Under the pieces are notes generated by a model. That model saw only the letters and a program-made list of their open reading frames with translations, was not told where the DNA came from and made no database searches. 64,000 bases of DNA. Source: Saprospirales bacterium (GTDB taxonomy: Bacteria; Bacteroidota; Bacteroidia; Chitinophagales; Saprospiraceae). The position numbers and the translations under genes were made by a program. Below are positions 50,961 to 59,952 of this stretch, piece by piece (position 1 is the first letter of the stretch; each line of letters starts with the position of its first letter). The stretch covers positions 43,589 through 107,588 of the forward strand of contig REEI01000058.1 in assembly GCA_007695145.1 (NCBI GenBank), read 5' to 3'.

Positions 50961-51710
50961 ATGGAGAAACTAGTTTATTCAGTCACTGCTTCAGTCGTCT
51001 TCTCGATATTCTTTTTACTCTTAGCAACAAACTCAATCCTCGCCCAGATGCATCCTTGTGAAGAGTTGAGTTTGGAGGAAAGGAGAGAAATGGCAGTGGA
51101 GTGGATAGATCGGCTCAAAGAAAATGGGCTTGTTATTTCACTGGTGAGTAACCGCAGGCAGCTGGAGCACCTGAGATCAATAATAGCACAACCTGAAAAT
51201 CAAACTGAGCGGAGTCTGGCCAGGAATCAAAAGAAATATGAGGAACTCAAGGATAAAACCGAACAGACAGCAAAAAATGCCATTGCCGCCTTTACAGAAA
51301 ACTATGATTTCTCTCCGGTTTATTTTATCTGGGATTATGATATTCCCACGCTTTGGCTCAGACCTGACAGTAATATTTTTGTAAATCCAAAGCTTGAATT
51401 CTACGCAGAACCCCAATTTAATGCCAGGGGCGAGGATCTGTTTGTACTTTACAGAGGCAGAGTAGATGCCGCAAGAGGCTCAGGCATAGAAGCATGGATT
51501 GTAAGAAACAGTAAATTCAACTACCTCTGTCGCCCCTTCCCATATTATGTTGGTCGGAACGACAACTGGTTCATCAATGCGCTTCTAAGTGTATTTCATC
51601 CTGATTTATATCAGGAAAGGGATTTGATGCGGGTGGCTGAAATGTTTGAGGAGCGATTTAAGAGTTTTACGAATTCCAGAGTTTACATAGAATCCGTTTT
51701 AGCAGATTGA
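50961..51710 (+). CDS. Exported protein, unrecognised
   Basis: 249 residues. Signal peptide 1-28 ending ILAQ. A helical, charged segment follows (about 35-110, LSLEERREMAVEWIDRLKE, RSLARNQKKYEELKDKTEQT), then a mixed domain with the motif YFIWDYDIPTLWLRPDSNIF and a long aromatic-rich stretch. No family recognised. Its last 28 nt overlap the end of the convergent lipoprotein gene. Confidence 0.75.
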   Translation: MEKLVYSVTASVVFSIFFLLLATNSILAQMHPCEELSLEERREMAVEWIDRLKENGLVISLVSNRRQLEHLRSIIAQPENQTERSLARNQKKYEELKDKTEQTAKNAIAAFTENYDFSPVYFIWDYDIPTLWLRPDSNIFVNPKLEFYAEPQFNARGEDLFVLYRGRVDAARGSGIEAWIVRNSKFNYLCRPFPYYVGRNDNWFINALLSVFHPDLYQERDLMRVAEMFEERFKSFTNSRVYIESVLAD

Positions 51711-52024
51711 AAAAATGGAGCCACTGCAGTGGTATCTTGACTTCTCTTTATTTCAGGTCTTTTTGGCCTGTCGGGCCTTTGAATTACCGCAGTATCAATT
51801 GGTATCAGAAGCTCCATGGTCAACAAGGTTGAATCTACTCTCTCAAGTGCCATTCTCAAAGCTTTTTCTTCACATTCTCTAGTCTTTCTCTCCCTGAATT
51901 GTTCGACCCTCTTGTCAATATCCTCCAGAACAAAACCTGGCAGTCCTGCACTGCTATCCGTTTCTTCGGTCTTGCAAGCGGCCATTAAAATTAATATTGC
52001 GATCCAAACACTGCACTTTTTCAT
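51683..52024 (-). CDS. Small lipoprotein downstream of lptB
   Basis: 113 residues. Lipobox LMAAC, lipidated C17. The mature part is charged, with a helical stretch (about 35-65, IDKRVEQFRERKTRECEEKALRM) and a Pro-rich region (RPDRPKRPEIKR). Its start overlaps the preceding lipoprotein gene by 4 nt (ATGA), so it is translationally coupled in the lptB operon. Function unknown. The end overlaps the convergent gene by 28 nt. Confidence 0.7.
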   Translation of the reverse strand: MKKCSVWIAILILMAACKTEETDSSAGLPGFVLEDIDKRVEQFRERKTRECEEKALRMALERVDSTLLTMELLIPIDTAVIQRPDRPKRPEIKRSQDTTAVAPFFQSAKTDSM

Positions 52025-52284
52025 CTCCGGCTTCTCAATTTTCTTATTTCATTTATTCTCACTTCCATAATGGAATCGTAGTAAGTTACAACCAGCCTGT
52101 CCAATCGTTGGTTACAAATGGAGTCCATTTCGACTGATGCTTCCTGCAGTCGGAGGGTAGAAATACTATCTCTCATCGTTCGCTGGGCTTCATTTAGGGG
52201 TGGTCTTGGCGATTCTCCACACCCTGTGAGTAGCAGTAGGAGTAGTAGTGACACAAAAACTATAATGGATTTGTATTCCTTCAT
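52021..52284 (-). CDS. Very small lipoprotein directly downstream of lptB
   Basis: 87 residues from ATG 52284. Leucine-rich signal sequence and lipobox LLTGC, lipidated C22. The mature ~65 residues are almost entirely helical (LNEAQRTMRDSISTLRLQEA, CNQRLDRLVVTYYDSIMEVR). It starts 2 nt after the lptB stop codon and overlaps the next lipoprotein by 4 nt. No family recognised. Confidence 0.72.
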   Translation of the reverse strand: MKEYKSIIVFVSLLLLLLLTGCGESPRPPLNEAQRTMRDSISTLRLQEASVEMDSICNQRLDRLVVTYYDSIMEVRINEIRKLRSRR

Positions 52285-52286
52285 TG

Positions 52287-53036
52287 TCAATGGTTGAGTA
52301 TCTTTCTTTTCAACTCGAACTGAGATCCCAGATAAACCTTGCGCACCATTTCATCAGCAGCCAGCTCCTCAGCTGTGCCCGACCTCAGTATACTTCCTTC
52401 AAACATGAGATACGCTCTGTCCGTAATCGATAAGGTTTCCTGCACATTGTGATCAGTGATTAAAATTCCAATGTTCTTGGTTTTAAGTTTACTGACAATG
52501 ATTTGAATATCCTCAACAGCAATGGGATCAATTCCCGCAAAAGGCTCGTCCAATAAAATAAACTGCGGATTGGTAGCCAGCGCTCTTGCAATTTCAGTTC
52601 TTCTTCGCTCACCTCCTGAAAGAGTATCCCCATTGCTCTTGCGGACCTTTTCAAGACTGAATTCCTCAATTAATTGTTCCAGTCTTTCCCTCTGCTCTGA
52701 GGAACTCAAGGTGGTCATTTCAAGGACTGATGCGATATTGTCTTCTACAGACATCTTTCGAAAAACAGAGGGTTCCTGAGGAAGATAACCCACTCCTTTT
52801 CTTGCGCGTTGGTACATAGCCATACTTGTTATTTCATCTCCTCCCAGATAGACTGCCCCGGAATTTGGTCTAATGAATCCAACTACCATGTAAAAGGTAG
52901 TCGTTTTGCCCGCACCATTAGGTCCCAGTAAACCTACGATCTCCCCTCTGCTTACCTCTATGGAGACCCCCTTTACAACTTCCTTTTTCCCGTAACTCTT
53001 AATGAGTTCCTCTGTTCTGAGTTTCATTTGTTTCAT
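52287..53036 (-). CDS. lptB: LPS export ABC transporter ATP-binding protein LptB
   Basis: 249 residues. Walker [10 protein letters not shown] (38-46), Q-loop in YLPQEPS (the LptB-specific phrase, near 85-90), signature LSGGERRR (139-146), Walker [11 protein letters not shown] (159-168). LptB drives lipopolysaccharide extraction from the inner membrane with LptF/G. Those and lptC/A are not here. One nt from the Ig-like lipoprotein upstream and 2 nt before the small lipoprotein downstream. Confidence 0.95.
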   Translation of the reverse strand: MKQMKLRTEELIKSYGKKEVVKGVSIEVSRGEIVGLLGPNGAGKTTTFYMVVGFIRPNSGAVYLGGDEITSMAMYQRARKGVGYLPQEPSVFRKMSVEDNIASVLEMTTLSSSEQRERLEQLIEEFSLEKVRKSNGDTLSGGERRRTEIARALATNPQFILLDEPFAGIDPIAVEDIQIIVSKLKTKNIGILITDHNVQETLSITDRAYLMFEGSILRSGTAEELAADEMVRKVYLGSQFELKRKILNH

Positions 53037-54656
53037 TTAGTTAAAAGGTTTCACCGTTTGCTCAAAATCCCAATTAGCCCGTAGTTCCACTACCGGATGA
53101 ACGCTCACCCTTTCGGGCTGTCGTCTGTTGAGAATGTCACCGGGATCCCAACGGCGATTAAAGTTGGCGTCTTCAACTATTCTCAACGTATAGTTGTCAG
53201 GTCTTATATGCCTGAATTCCCATAAATATTGATGCAAGCCGGAGACCACCTCTCTGAATACCTCGCCCGATCGATTCTCAATTATAAAAATATACTGCAT
53301 CGCGCTATCAAGCTCATCAATCCTCAGATTGAGATTGGAGAAGGAATTGGAAGGCTGTCTGCCAATGCGAAACCGAATACTGTCGTTCGACTCTCCATAA
53401 ATATCTGATATGGCGCCCGGCAATAGGAGCCATTCTCCTGACTGATTGGATTCGAGATCAACCGAAAAGTTCCACTGGTTCTTATCAAGGATAGGGTTGC
53501 TTACTCCATGCCCATACGGATAAAGGGTATCTGCACGAAATTGGATGATTCTGGCGGTGTCCACGGATTCTAGCAATTGATTAAAAGACAGCACTGCACT
53601 TTGACCGGGCCTGATATTGGCAGTGTGGGAAACCAGACGCAGAGCTTTGCGCAAAGTATCTCTGGGAGGCCTTACCGCCATAGTATCCCGTATATCGGGG
53701 GGCAAACTCACTACAAAAGTCACTGAGTCCCTGACGACCGATTCGGTGAAATGAAAAACGAGGGTGTCTTTTGAAATGGTTCTGACTGGAGGAATCTCCA
53801 AGCCGGGAAACTCAACCTCTACTGCATCGTACCTTCTGTTGAATTTCAAAGCCAGTCGACCTCCATCCAACCACTGTCTAAGGGTAGCCCCAAATCGCTC
53901 ATCCCTTTTAAACATCCTTATTTCAGGGATTTCTCCAATGGTATCTGGCAATTCAATCACTCCATCCAACCAACCCACTCTCTCGGAGGGAAGGTCGTAC
54001 AGATAGTTCCGATTTTCATCCGCAAGTGCAAAAAGAGCATATTCTCCCTCTTGTAAAAACTGCAATTGTGCCGTTCCATCTTCACCCGAGGCGGCAAAGT
54101 AAAGGGGCTTCTGCTTCAGTAGTGCACTGTCCCGATCAGGTTGATGAAGCATGGCGAAAGCGTTATTTACCGGCTCACCAGTGTAAGCATCTATTAACCT
54201 CAGGCTGAATTCCAATGAGTCTATCTCAGGTCCTGTGGAAAATACATAAATAAAATTTTTAACTACATTGCCCTCTGTAAAATCGCGAATAGCATCCCCA
54301 AAATTGATGGTATAGGTGGTATTGGGTCTGAGTTCTTCACGCTCATCAAATGAAAGAACAATTCTTCTGCCCCTCACCAAAAAATCAAGCCGGTGCTGCA
54401 AAGGCGGAGAAACCACAACAGATGTCGCAGGATTGTTGAGTTCTACAAACTCATCAAACTCAAGCCTAATCTCCCGCTCTTCAAAAAAAACGGGCATAAG
54501 CGGAGAAGACTTTAGTGTATCGAGTACGGGGGGTGACTCATCCCGAGGCCCACCGGAAGGAGGAGAGGGGCTTGCACACTGCCCCAGTGCAATCAGGATA
54601 TAAATCCCGACGGAAAACAACAATATATTCTTAATAATCAATGAGTTACTAGACAT
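53037..54656 (-). CDS. Large Ig-like domain lipoprotein
   Basis: 539 residues. ATG 54656 is supported by an AAGGAGGT upstream. Lipobox LIALGQC, lipidated C27, followed by a Pro-rich SPSPPSGGPRDESPP linker. Then an SbsA-like Ig domain (about 45-135, IRLEFDEFVELNNPATSVVVSPP to YTINFGDAIRDFTEGN), a prealbumin-like central part (SLRLIDAYTGEPVNNAFAML) and further beta domains; near the end the Ca-loop-like DANFNRRWDPGDIL. This protein type is regularly placed upstream of lptB-like genes in Bacteroidota. Its role is unknown. Confidence 0.84.
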   Translation of the reverse strand: MSSNSLIIKNILLFSVGIYILIALGQCASPSPPSGGPRDESPPVLDTLKSSPLMPVFFEEREIRLEFDEFVELNNPATSVVVSPPLQHRLDFLVRGRRIVLSFDEREELRPNTTYTINFGDAIRDFTEGNVVKNFIYVFSTGPEIDSLEFSLRLIDAYTGEPVNNAFAMLHQPDRDSALLKQKPLYFAASGEDGTAQLQFLQEGEYALFALADENRNYLYDLPSERVGWLDGVIELPDTIGEIPEIRMFKRDERFGATLRQWLDGGRLALKFNRRYDAVEVEFPGLEIPPVRTISKDTLVFHFTESVVRDSVTFVVSLPPDIRDTMAVRPPRDTLRKALRLVSHTANIRPGQSAVLSFNQLLESVDTARIIQFRADTLYPYGHGVSNPILDKNQWNFSVDLESNQSGEWLLLPGAISDIYGESNDSIRFRIGRQPSNSFSNLNLRIDELDSAMQYIFIIENRSGEVFREVVSGLHQYLWEFRHIRPDNYTLRIVEDANFNRRWDPGDILNRRQPERVSVHPVVELRANWDFEQTVKPFN

Positions 54657-54668
54657 TGGCAGCTCTTT

Positions 54669-54676
54669 ACCTCCTT
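54669..54676 (-). promoter_or_regulatory. Unusual Shine-Dalgarno sequence
   Basis: Reverse-strand AAGGAGGT lies 12 nt before ATG 54656. Such strong Shine-Dalgarno sequences are rare in Bacteroidota and elsewhere in this window; it supports ATG 54656 over the in-frame upstream start at 54701. Confidence 0.45.
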
Positions 54677-54727
54677 GAAACAGAGCGGAAAAATAAAACA
54701 AGTTTTTCAGACTGCAGTTCTGACTGA

Positions 54728-55627
54728 CTAAACCTTGCTCCTTGGATGATATTGCATGATGGTCTTTTTGAGGTGTTCGTGATCCACATGAGTGTATATT
54801 TCTGTTGTTGTAATGGACTCATGGCCCAGCATATCCTGAATGGCTTTTAGGTTGGCTCCACCCGTCAAAAGATGTGTGGCAAAAGAATGCCGAAAGGTAT
54901 GGGGACTGACTGATTTTGTAATGCCGGCATCCTTACAGCACTCCTTTAGGATTAGAAAAACCATTTGCCTGCTCATTTTTCTTCCTCTGTTATTTAAAAA
55001 AACAATGTCCTCATCTTCAATACGTCCACTTTTCCTATCGTGATTGATATAAAGATTCAAATGCTTTATGGCCATCTGACTAATGGGTACCCATCTCTGC
55101 TTATTCCCCTTGCCAATGACTTTAATCAGCTCAATTTCAAGATGTAAATTAGAAAGTCGCAAGTCACAGAGTTCAGATACTCTCAATCCACATGCATACA
55201 GGGTTTCAAGTAACGCCCTGTTGCGGGTTCCGAATCTCGAACTCAAGTCAATATTAGATATGATCTGGTCAATTTCAGCTATTGAGAGAACATCCGGCAA
55301 CTTCCTGGTCATCTTTGGCCCTTTTACAAGTTCTACCGGATCGGTCAATATGATATTTTCTATTGTGGCATATCTAAAAAACGCCTTTAAACTGGACAAA
55401 TATCTGGCCTGTGAACTCGACTTTTTATTCTCGTCGTACAGTTCAGCTAAAAATTCCTCTATGGTCTCATTGCTGACTTCACCGGGATTTATAGGTTGGT
55501 CTCGCTCTGTGCAAAATCGCGCAAAAGCCCTCAGATCACTTGAATAAGCTGCAAGAGTATTTCCTGAGAGACCTTGTTCGAGCAAAAGGTATTGATAAAA
55601 ACCCTTCAAAGAGCTGTTCCAGTCCAT
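54728..55627 (-). CDS. xerD: Site-specific tyrosine recombinase XerD
   Basis: 299 residues. N-terminal SAM-like DNA-binding domain (1-95, FYQYLLLEQGLSGNTLAAYSSDL); catalytic domain with R149 (GLRVSEL), H243 and R246 (SPHTFRHSFATHLL), H269 (LGHESI) and nucleophile Y278 (TTTEIYTH). It resolves chromosome dimers at dif with a partner recombinase. The length and absence of phage genes favour the housekeeping enzyme over an integrase. The Ig-like lipoprotein gene follows at 72 nt. Confidence 0.93.
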   Translation of the reverse strand: MDWNSSLKGFYQYLLLEQGLSGNTLAAYSSDLRAFARFCTERDQPINPGEVSNETIEEFLAELYDENKKSSSQARYLSSLKAFFRYATIENIILTDPVELVKGPKMTRKLPDVLSIAEIDQIISNIDLSSRFGTRNRALLETLYACGLRVSELCDLRLSNLHLEIELIKVIGKGNKQRWVPISQMAIKHLNLYINHDRKSGRIEDEDIVFLNNRGRKMSRQMVFLILKECCKDAGITKSVSPHTFRHSFATHLLTGGANLKAIQDMLGHESITTTEIYTHVDHEHLKKTIMQYHPRSKV

Positions 55628-55845
55628 TTTTTGTTCAGTCTACCGAACAATAACGATATGAAGGGTTCAATAATTTCTCCATAGGTTGGTGGTTTATGCC
55701 TGAATGATCAACTAATGATTTGGCCATCGTGTCAGCCTGACTAGGTCACATTTGACTTTGCCTGAGTAGCAATAAGCGCAAAAATGCCTTTAACTCCAAA
55801 AAAGTAAAACGGCACCAAAAATTCATTCTTAAGCTTATAAAACCC

Positions 55846-55853
55846 TAACTTTG
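55846..55853 (+). promoter_or_regulatory. -7 box of the large MscS gene
   Basis: TAACTTTG, exact TAnnTTTG, 20 nt before the start codon at 55873. Confidence 0.5.
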
Positions 55854-55872
55854 CGGACTTGAAACAAATAGA

Positions 55873-57633
55873 ATGAAAGCATTAATTACAATTGTTGGTT
55901 TTTGGTTCATCCTCTCTGCTGCCGGATTAAATATTCTAGCTGCACAGCAAGCCCCGGAAGTCACCCTGGACAATCCCCGCAACACAGCTTACATTCACCT
56001 TTTTTATCTACAAAGAGATTCCTACCAACCCGAGCTCGCAGCACAGGCCTTTCACCCATCCATAGAGCTGGAAGAAAGGATACACCTTGCTCGTCAGCTA
56101 CAGCAGGTATACGATGGGCTGGGGCTTTTTGTGGTCATGGAGCGAATACCTGAAACCAATCTGTTTATAGATACCACCTTAAATGAGCACATCTATATAC
56201 CCTTCCCAAGAGAGCTCCCCAATATATTTTTGGAGAGGATTGACACTCTTTGGTATTACTCACCCGCTTCCGTGCAATCTATAGTCAGGGAGCACAATTT
56301 ATTATACCCATTCGGCTCTGACATTTGGATCAATCTGCTTCCCTTTGATACGGAAATAGAATTCCTGGGATTGCACACCTGGCAATTGGTTGCAGCATTG
56401 ATTATTATTCTCATAGTCATTCTATTGCATCTTTTTATCAGCAGATTTGTAAGGCCAATAATAACGAGATTCGCTGTCAATAGAATAAAGGTGGAGAATG
56501 CTGATCCAAAGCTGATAAGGAGAATTAGTAGGGTGGTCAGTCTATTGATAGTGTTGTATGTCTTTCAATTTCTCTTGCCCTCATTACTGCTCCCGATCAG
56601 CCTCAGTGAGTTTTTGATGAAGGGCATCCGCATTGTGAATACGGTATTTATTGGAGTATTGCTATACCGCTTTGTGGAGTTGCTGGCTGCATACCTGAAG
56701 ATGTTGTCAGAAAAGACCGAAACCAGAATGGACAAACAAGCCTTGCCCATTATTGACAAGGTGCTCAAGTTTTTGGTGATTTTTGTCATTCTGATGCATG
56801 TTTTATCCCTGATGGAGGTCAATGTAACTGCACTCTTAGCTGGGGTATCAATTGGTGGTCTCGCACTTGCGCTTGCTTCTCAGGACACTGCAAGAAACTT
56901 TATCGGTTCAGTGATGATTTTTATCGATCAGCCCTTTCAGGTGGGAGATTTTATTCAGGGAAATAACTTTGTGGGGTCAGTTATGGAAGTCGGTTTTCGC
57001 TCTACTCGCATCCGCCTGATCAACACCTCCATCATAACCATACCCAATGGTCAGCTTGCAGATATGCACATCACCAATTTTGGACGCAGAACCTTTAGAA
57101 TGATGGATCCCAAAATTTCCCTTACCTACGATACACCTCCTGAAAGGATAGAGCTATTTATCGAAGGTTTGAAGGAAATCCTAATGGATCATCCCAAAAT
57201 AGTCAAGGAAAACTATATCGTCAATTTCTTTGAAATGGCAGATTACGCTCTCGTTGTGTTTGTCCGCGCTTATATAAATGTTCCTGATTTCTTTACAGAA
57301 CTGAGGGTCAAGGAGGAGTTTTACTTTTCAGTAATGCGCCTGGCTGCTTCCGTTGGTGTAAGATTTGCTTTCCCTTCTTCCACTCTCTATATTGAACAAT
57401 TCCCGGAAAAGAAATCGCTTGTACCGGAATACAAAAAACCCAGAGATGAGGTGAGGAATGACCTGATGGCTTATCTGGAGAAAAATAAAGAGCACTATGA
57501 AAAACTGAGGCAGGAATATGAGGAAATAGAACGACTGAAAGAGCTCGCTCTGGAGGAAGAAAGAAGAGCCGCTGAAAGCGCTAAAGATGTAAAGGCAGCT
57601 GAAGAAGGCAAGGAAGATAAAAAGGCACATTGA
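55873..57633 (+). CDS. Large MscS-family mechanosensitive channel with periplasmic domain
   Basis: 586 residues. Signal peptide (1-24, ILAAQQ), a ~130-residue periplasmic domain, then helices at about 170-192, 212-236, 248-270, 290-310 and the pore helix (318-345, AGVSIGGLALALASQDTARN) followed by DQPFQVGDFI and the beta domain (IPNGQLADMHITN). The C-terminus (about 520-586) is a charged coiled coil rich in Glu/Lys/Ala (RRAAESAKDVKAAEEGKEDK). It belongs with the larger MscK/YbdG-like channels. Transcribed from its own -7 box, divergent from xerD. Confidence 0.92.
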   Translation: MKALITIVGFWFILSAAGLNILAAQQAPEVTLDNPRNTAYIHLFYLQRDSYQPELAAQAFHPSIELEERIHLARQLQQVYDGLGLFVVMERIPETNLFIDTTLNEHIYIPFPRELPNIFLERIDTLWYYSPASVQSIVREHNLLYPFGSDIWINLLPFDTEIEFLGLHTWQLVAALIIILIVILLHLFISRFVRPIITRFAVNRIKVENADPKLIRRISRVVSLLIVLYVFQFLLPSLLLPISLSEFLMKGIRIVNTVFIGVLLYRFVELLAAYLKMLSEKTETRMDKQALPIIDKVLKFLVIFVILMHVLSLMEVNVTALLAGVSIGGLALALASQDTARNFIGSVMIFIDQPFQVGDFIQGNNFVGSVMEVGFRSTRIRLINTSIITIPNGQLADMHITNFGRRTFRMMDPKISLTYDTPPERIELFIEGLKEILMDHPKIVKENYIVNFFEMADYALVVFVRAYINVPDFFTELRVKEEFYFSVMRLAASVGVRFAFPSSTLYIEQFPEKKSLVPEYKKPRDEVRNDLMAYLEKNKEHYEKLRQEYEEIERLKELALEEERRAAESAKDVKAAEEGKEDKKAH

Positions 57634-57725
57634 GAATCTTGCCCATACTTTAAAACCTTTCGAGTTGGTTTTTATGTGATCGCTATTGGATTGAACGGAA
57701 TGTCTATTGCTAAGGCAGAATTTAA

Positions 57726-57733
57726 TATCTTTG
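57726..57733 (+). promoter_or_regulatory. -7 box of the SPOR-like gene
   Basis: TATCTTTG, exact TAnnTTTG, 34 nt before ATG 57768; a TTG at 57707-57709 could be a weak -33. Confidence 0.45.
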
Positions 57734-57767
57734 AATCAATAATTATTTAAAATAAACGCCCGTGCCT

Positions 57768-58178
57768 ATGAAGGTTCGCAAATGGTGGGTCCCCATATTG
57801 TTAAAGAGCTTGTTTGTGTTATTGTTTCTTGAAACCTCTACAGCACAGCAACTGGAAATAGTGATGAATCCCGGAGTGGAGCGCGCTCGGGAAAAGTTTA
57901 TGGAAAGGAAGTTGGATCACCCCTATTTCAGGGGCTGGAGAATAGTCGTAGGAATAACCAGAGATCGCAGGGAGTTGGATTTGATGGAAAGAGAATTCAG
58001 AAGAAAATTTCCGGAGAGAAAATCTCAATGGGTTTTTTCAGATCCCTTTTTTAGACTGCTCACCGGTCAGTTTTACAGTAGATGGGATGCTATTCCATGT
58101 CTGATGGAAGTTCGAAGAGAGTTTCCTGGTGCTTTTGAGATGAATACCGATATACCTTATGAAGATTTTTTAAAATAA
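57768..58178 (+). CDS. Small exported SPOR-like protein
   Basis: 136 residues from ATG 57768 (a GTG lies two codons upstream). Signal peptide 1-27 (STAQ). The mature domain (about 50-130) follows the SPOR layout seen in Bacteroidota: GWRIVVGITRDRRELDLMEREFRRKFPE, then WVFSDPFFRLLTGQFYSRWDAIPCLMEVRREFPGAFEM (only parts are quoted in one run: FFRLLTGQFYSRWDA). SPOR domains bind denuded septal peptidoglycan. Its place just before rodA fits a cell-wall role. Similarity is by pattern, so moderate confidence. Confidence 0.75.
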   Translation: MKVRKWWVPILLKSLFVLLFLETSTAQQLEIVMNPGVERAREKFMERKLDHPYFRGWRIVVGITRDRRELDLMEREFRRKFPERKSQWVFSDPFFRLLTGQFYSRWDAIPCLMEVRREFPGAFEMNTDIPYEDFLK

Positions 58179-58275
58179 ATGGATCTTGCCTGAAAAAAGT
58201 TCCGATTGAAAAACGACCAAAAATGCCGAACAGAAAATGAACAGCACACAACTCCATCCTTTAAATTGACAGAAA

Positions 58276-59682
58276 ATGAAGTACAGGGCAGTTAGAACAA
58301 GAGCCGGATTTGACTGGATCACCCTGTGGATATTTATATCATTACTGACCATAGGATGGTTGATGATATATGCAGTAGAATACAATCCAGAAACCAACCA
58401 CGCCATAATATCGATGAGCACTTCCTATGGCAAGCAATTGATTTGGATTGGGGTCAGTTTCGTATTCATTGCTGCCTGCCTGATTATTCATCCTACCTTT
58501 TGGAGGACATTTGCCTATCCAATGCTTTTCCTAGCCCTGATTTTGCTTATATTAGTTCTCTTTTTTGGACAGGAAATCAAAGGCTCCCTCTCCTGGTTTA
58601 CCTTCGGTCCTATTTCTCTGCAACCGGGCGAAGTAGCCAAGTTTCCGGCCTTACTAGCCATATCATCCTATCTTGCCTATTACAGGACCGATCTGAGGAA
58701 AAACAAGCATTTTTTTACAGCCCTTGCCATCCTGGGAATACCGGTAGGTGCTATAATGTTACAGCCGGATGCCGGAATGGCCATCACCTATTCTGCGCTT
58801 TTGATTGTCTTATATCGCGCCGGTGCTAACCCCATTTGGTATTGGATGGCGCTTTCATTGATTATGCTATTCGTCACCTCCGTCATATATGATGACTATT
58901 ATGTAATTATCACTCTAGTATTGGGGGCTTCGGCCTTTGTCATTTATCACTTTAGGGAAAAAGTCTACTGGTTCTCCGGCTTTGCCTTCGTTCTTACACT
59001 GGCCGTACTTTCCATGATTATGGAATGGTGGATACCGGCTATGGTCCTGTCAATTATCTACTTTTTGGTCAGTCTCATTAAATTGTTGACTACAAGAGAG
59101 CAACGACTGGTCTTTCTCATAAGTCCAATTGTTTTACTGGCCTCCATTTTTAGTTTCTCATCAACTTATGTTTTTGACAACGTCTTAAAGCCACATCAGC
59201 AAGATAGAATCAATGTTTGGCTTCAACCTGAACTATGCGACCCGAGAGGTTCACTCTACAATGTACTCCAATCAAAACTGGCATTGGGCAGCGGCGGACT
59301 TTCCGGAAAGGGCTTTCTAAATGGTACCCTCACTAAACTCAACTATGTCCCCGAGCAAAATACAGACTTCATCTTTGTTACTGTGGGTGAAGAACAGGGT
59401 TTCATAGGAGGGGTTGCAGTTATTCTACTCTACACCATTTTGATCATCAGGATATTTTATATTGCAGAACGGATGAAAAATGATTTTGACCGATCTTTTG
59501 CATACGGACTGGGAGCCTTCCTTTTCGTTCACTTCCTCATTAATATAGGCATGACAATGGGACTGGTTCCTGTAATCGGCATTCCACTGCCATTTTTGAG
59601 CTATGGTGGCTCCTCCCTGCTGGTTTTCTCCATAATGATGGGCGTTTTGTTTCGCCTGGATATGGATCGAAGGCGAGCTTGA
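58276..59682 (+). CDS. rodA: Rod-shape peptidoglycan polymerase RodA (SEDS family)
   Basis: 468 residues with ten or more helices. SEDS hallmarks: SWFTFGPISLQPGEVAKFPALL near 113-135, LQPDAGMAITY near 164, the periplasmic loop with QDRINVWLQPELCDPRGSLYN, ALGSGGLSGKGFLNGT and NTDFIFVTVGEEQGFIGG, and the C-terminal GIPLPFLSYGGSSLL. It polymerises lipid II for cell-wall elongation with a class B PBP, which is not adjacent here. About 40 residues longer than typical RodA because of extra helices in the middle. pbp2 and mreC are elsewhere. Confidence 0.93.
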   Translation: MKYRAVRTRAGFDWITLWIFISLLTIGWLMIYAVEYNPETNHAIISMSTSYGKQLIWIGVSFVFIAACLIIHPTFWRTFAYPMLFLALILLILVLFFGQEIKGSLSWFTFGPISLQPGEVAKFPALLAISSYLAYYRTDLRKNKHFFTALAILGIPVGAIMLQPDAGMAITYSALLIVLYRAGANPIWYWMALSLIMLFVTSVIYDDYYVIITLVLGASAFVIYHFREKVYWFSGFAFVLTLAVLSMIMEWWIPAMVLSIIYFLVSLIKLLTTREQRLVFLISPIVLLASIFSFSSTYVFDNVLKPHQQDRINVWLQPELCDPRGSLYNVLQSKLALGSGGLSGKGFLNGTLTKLNYVPEQNTDFIFVTVGEEQGFIGGVAVILLYTILIIRIFYIAERMKNDFDRSFAYGLGAFLFVHFLINIGMTMGLVPVIGIPLPFLSYGGSSLLVFSIMMGVLFRLDMDRRRA

Positions 59683-59952
59683 TAAAATTATTTGTATCTC
59701 GATTCCTCTTCGCACGAATATCAACTGAGCTTCCTCACCACAAGAAGATGAAAATGACCGATTTTTTTTAATCTTTGCTACCTCAATACAATATCAGGGG
59801 CCACAAGCTTGATTAAATTTAGGGCTATCTCAAGGAGGAAACCTTATTACCAACTCATTGAATGGCAATTAACTGTGATCTTAAATGGCCAGTTTTTAAA
59901 ATATTATTGAGATTTTGATTGGAGAAATTAGTTTCCTAAAACCTTTTGCAAA

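Noticed and set aside
54728..55627. Integrase of a genomic island
   Set aside because: Length, domain layout and neighbours are those of chromosomal XerD; no attachment site, tRNA or phage genes occur next to it.
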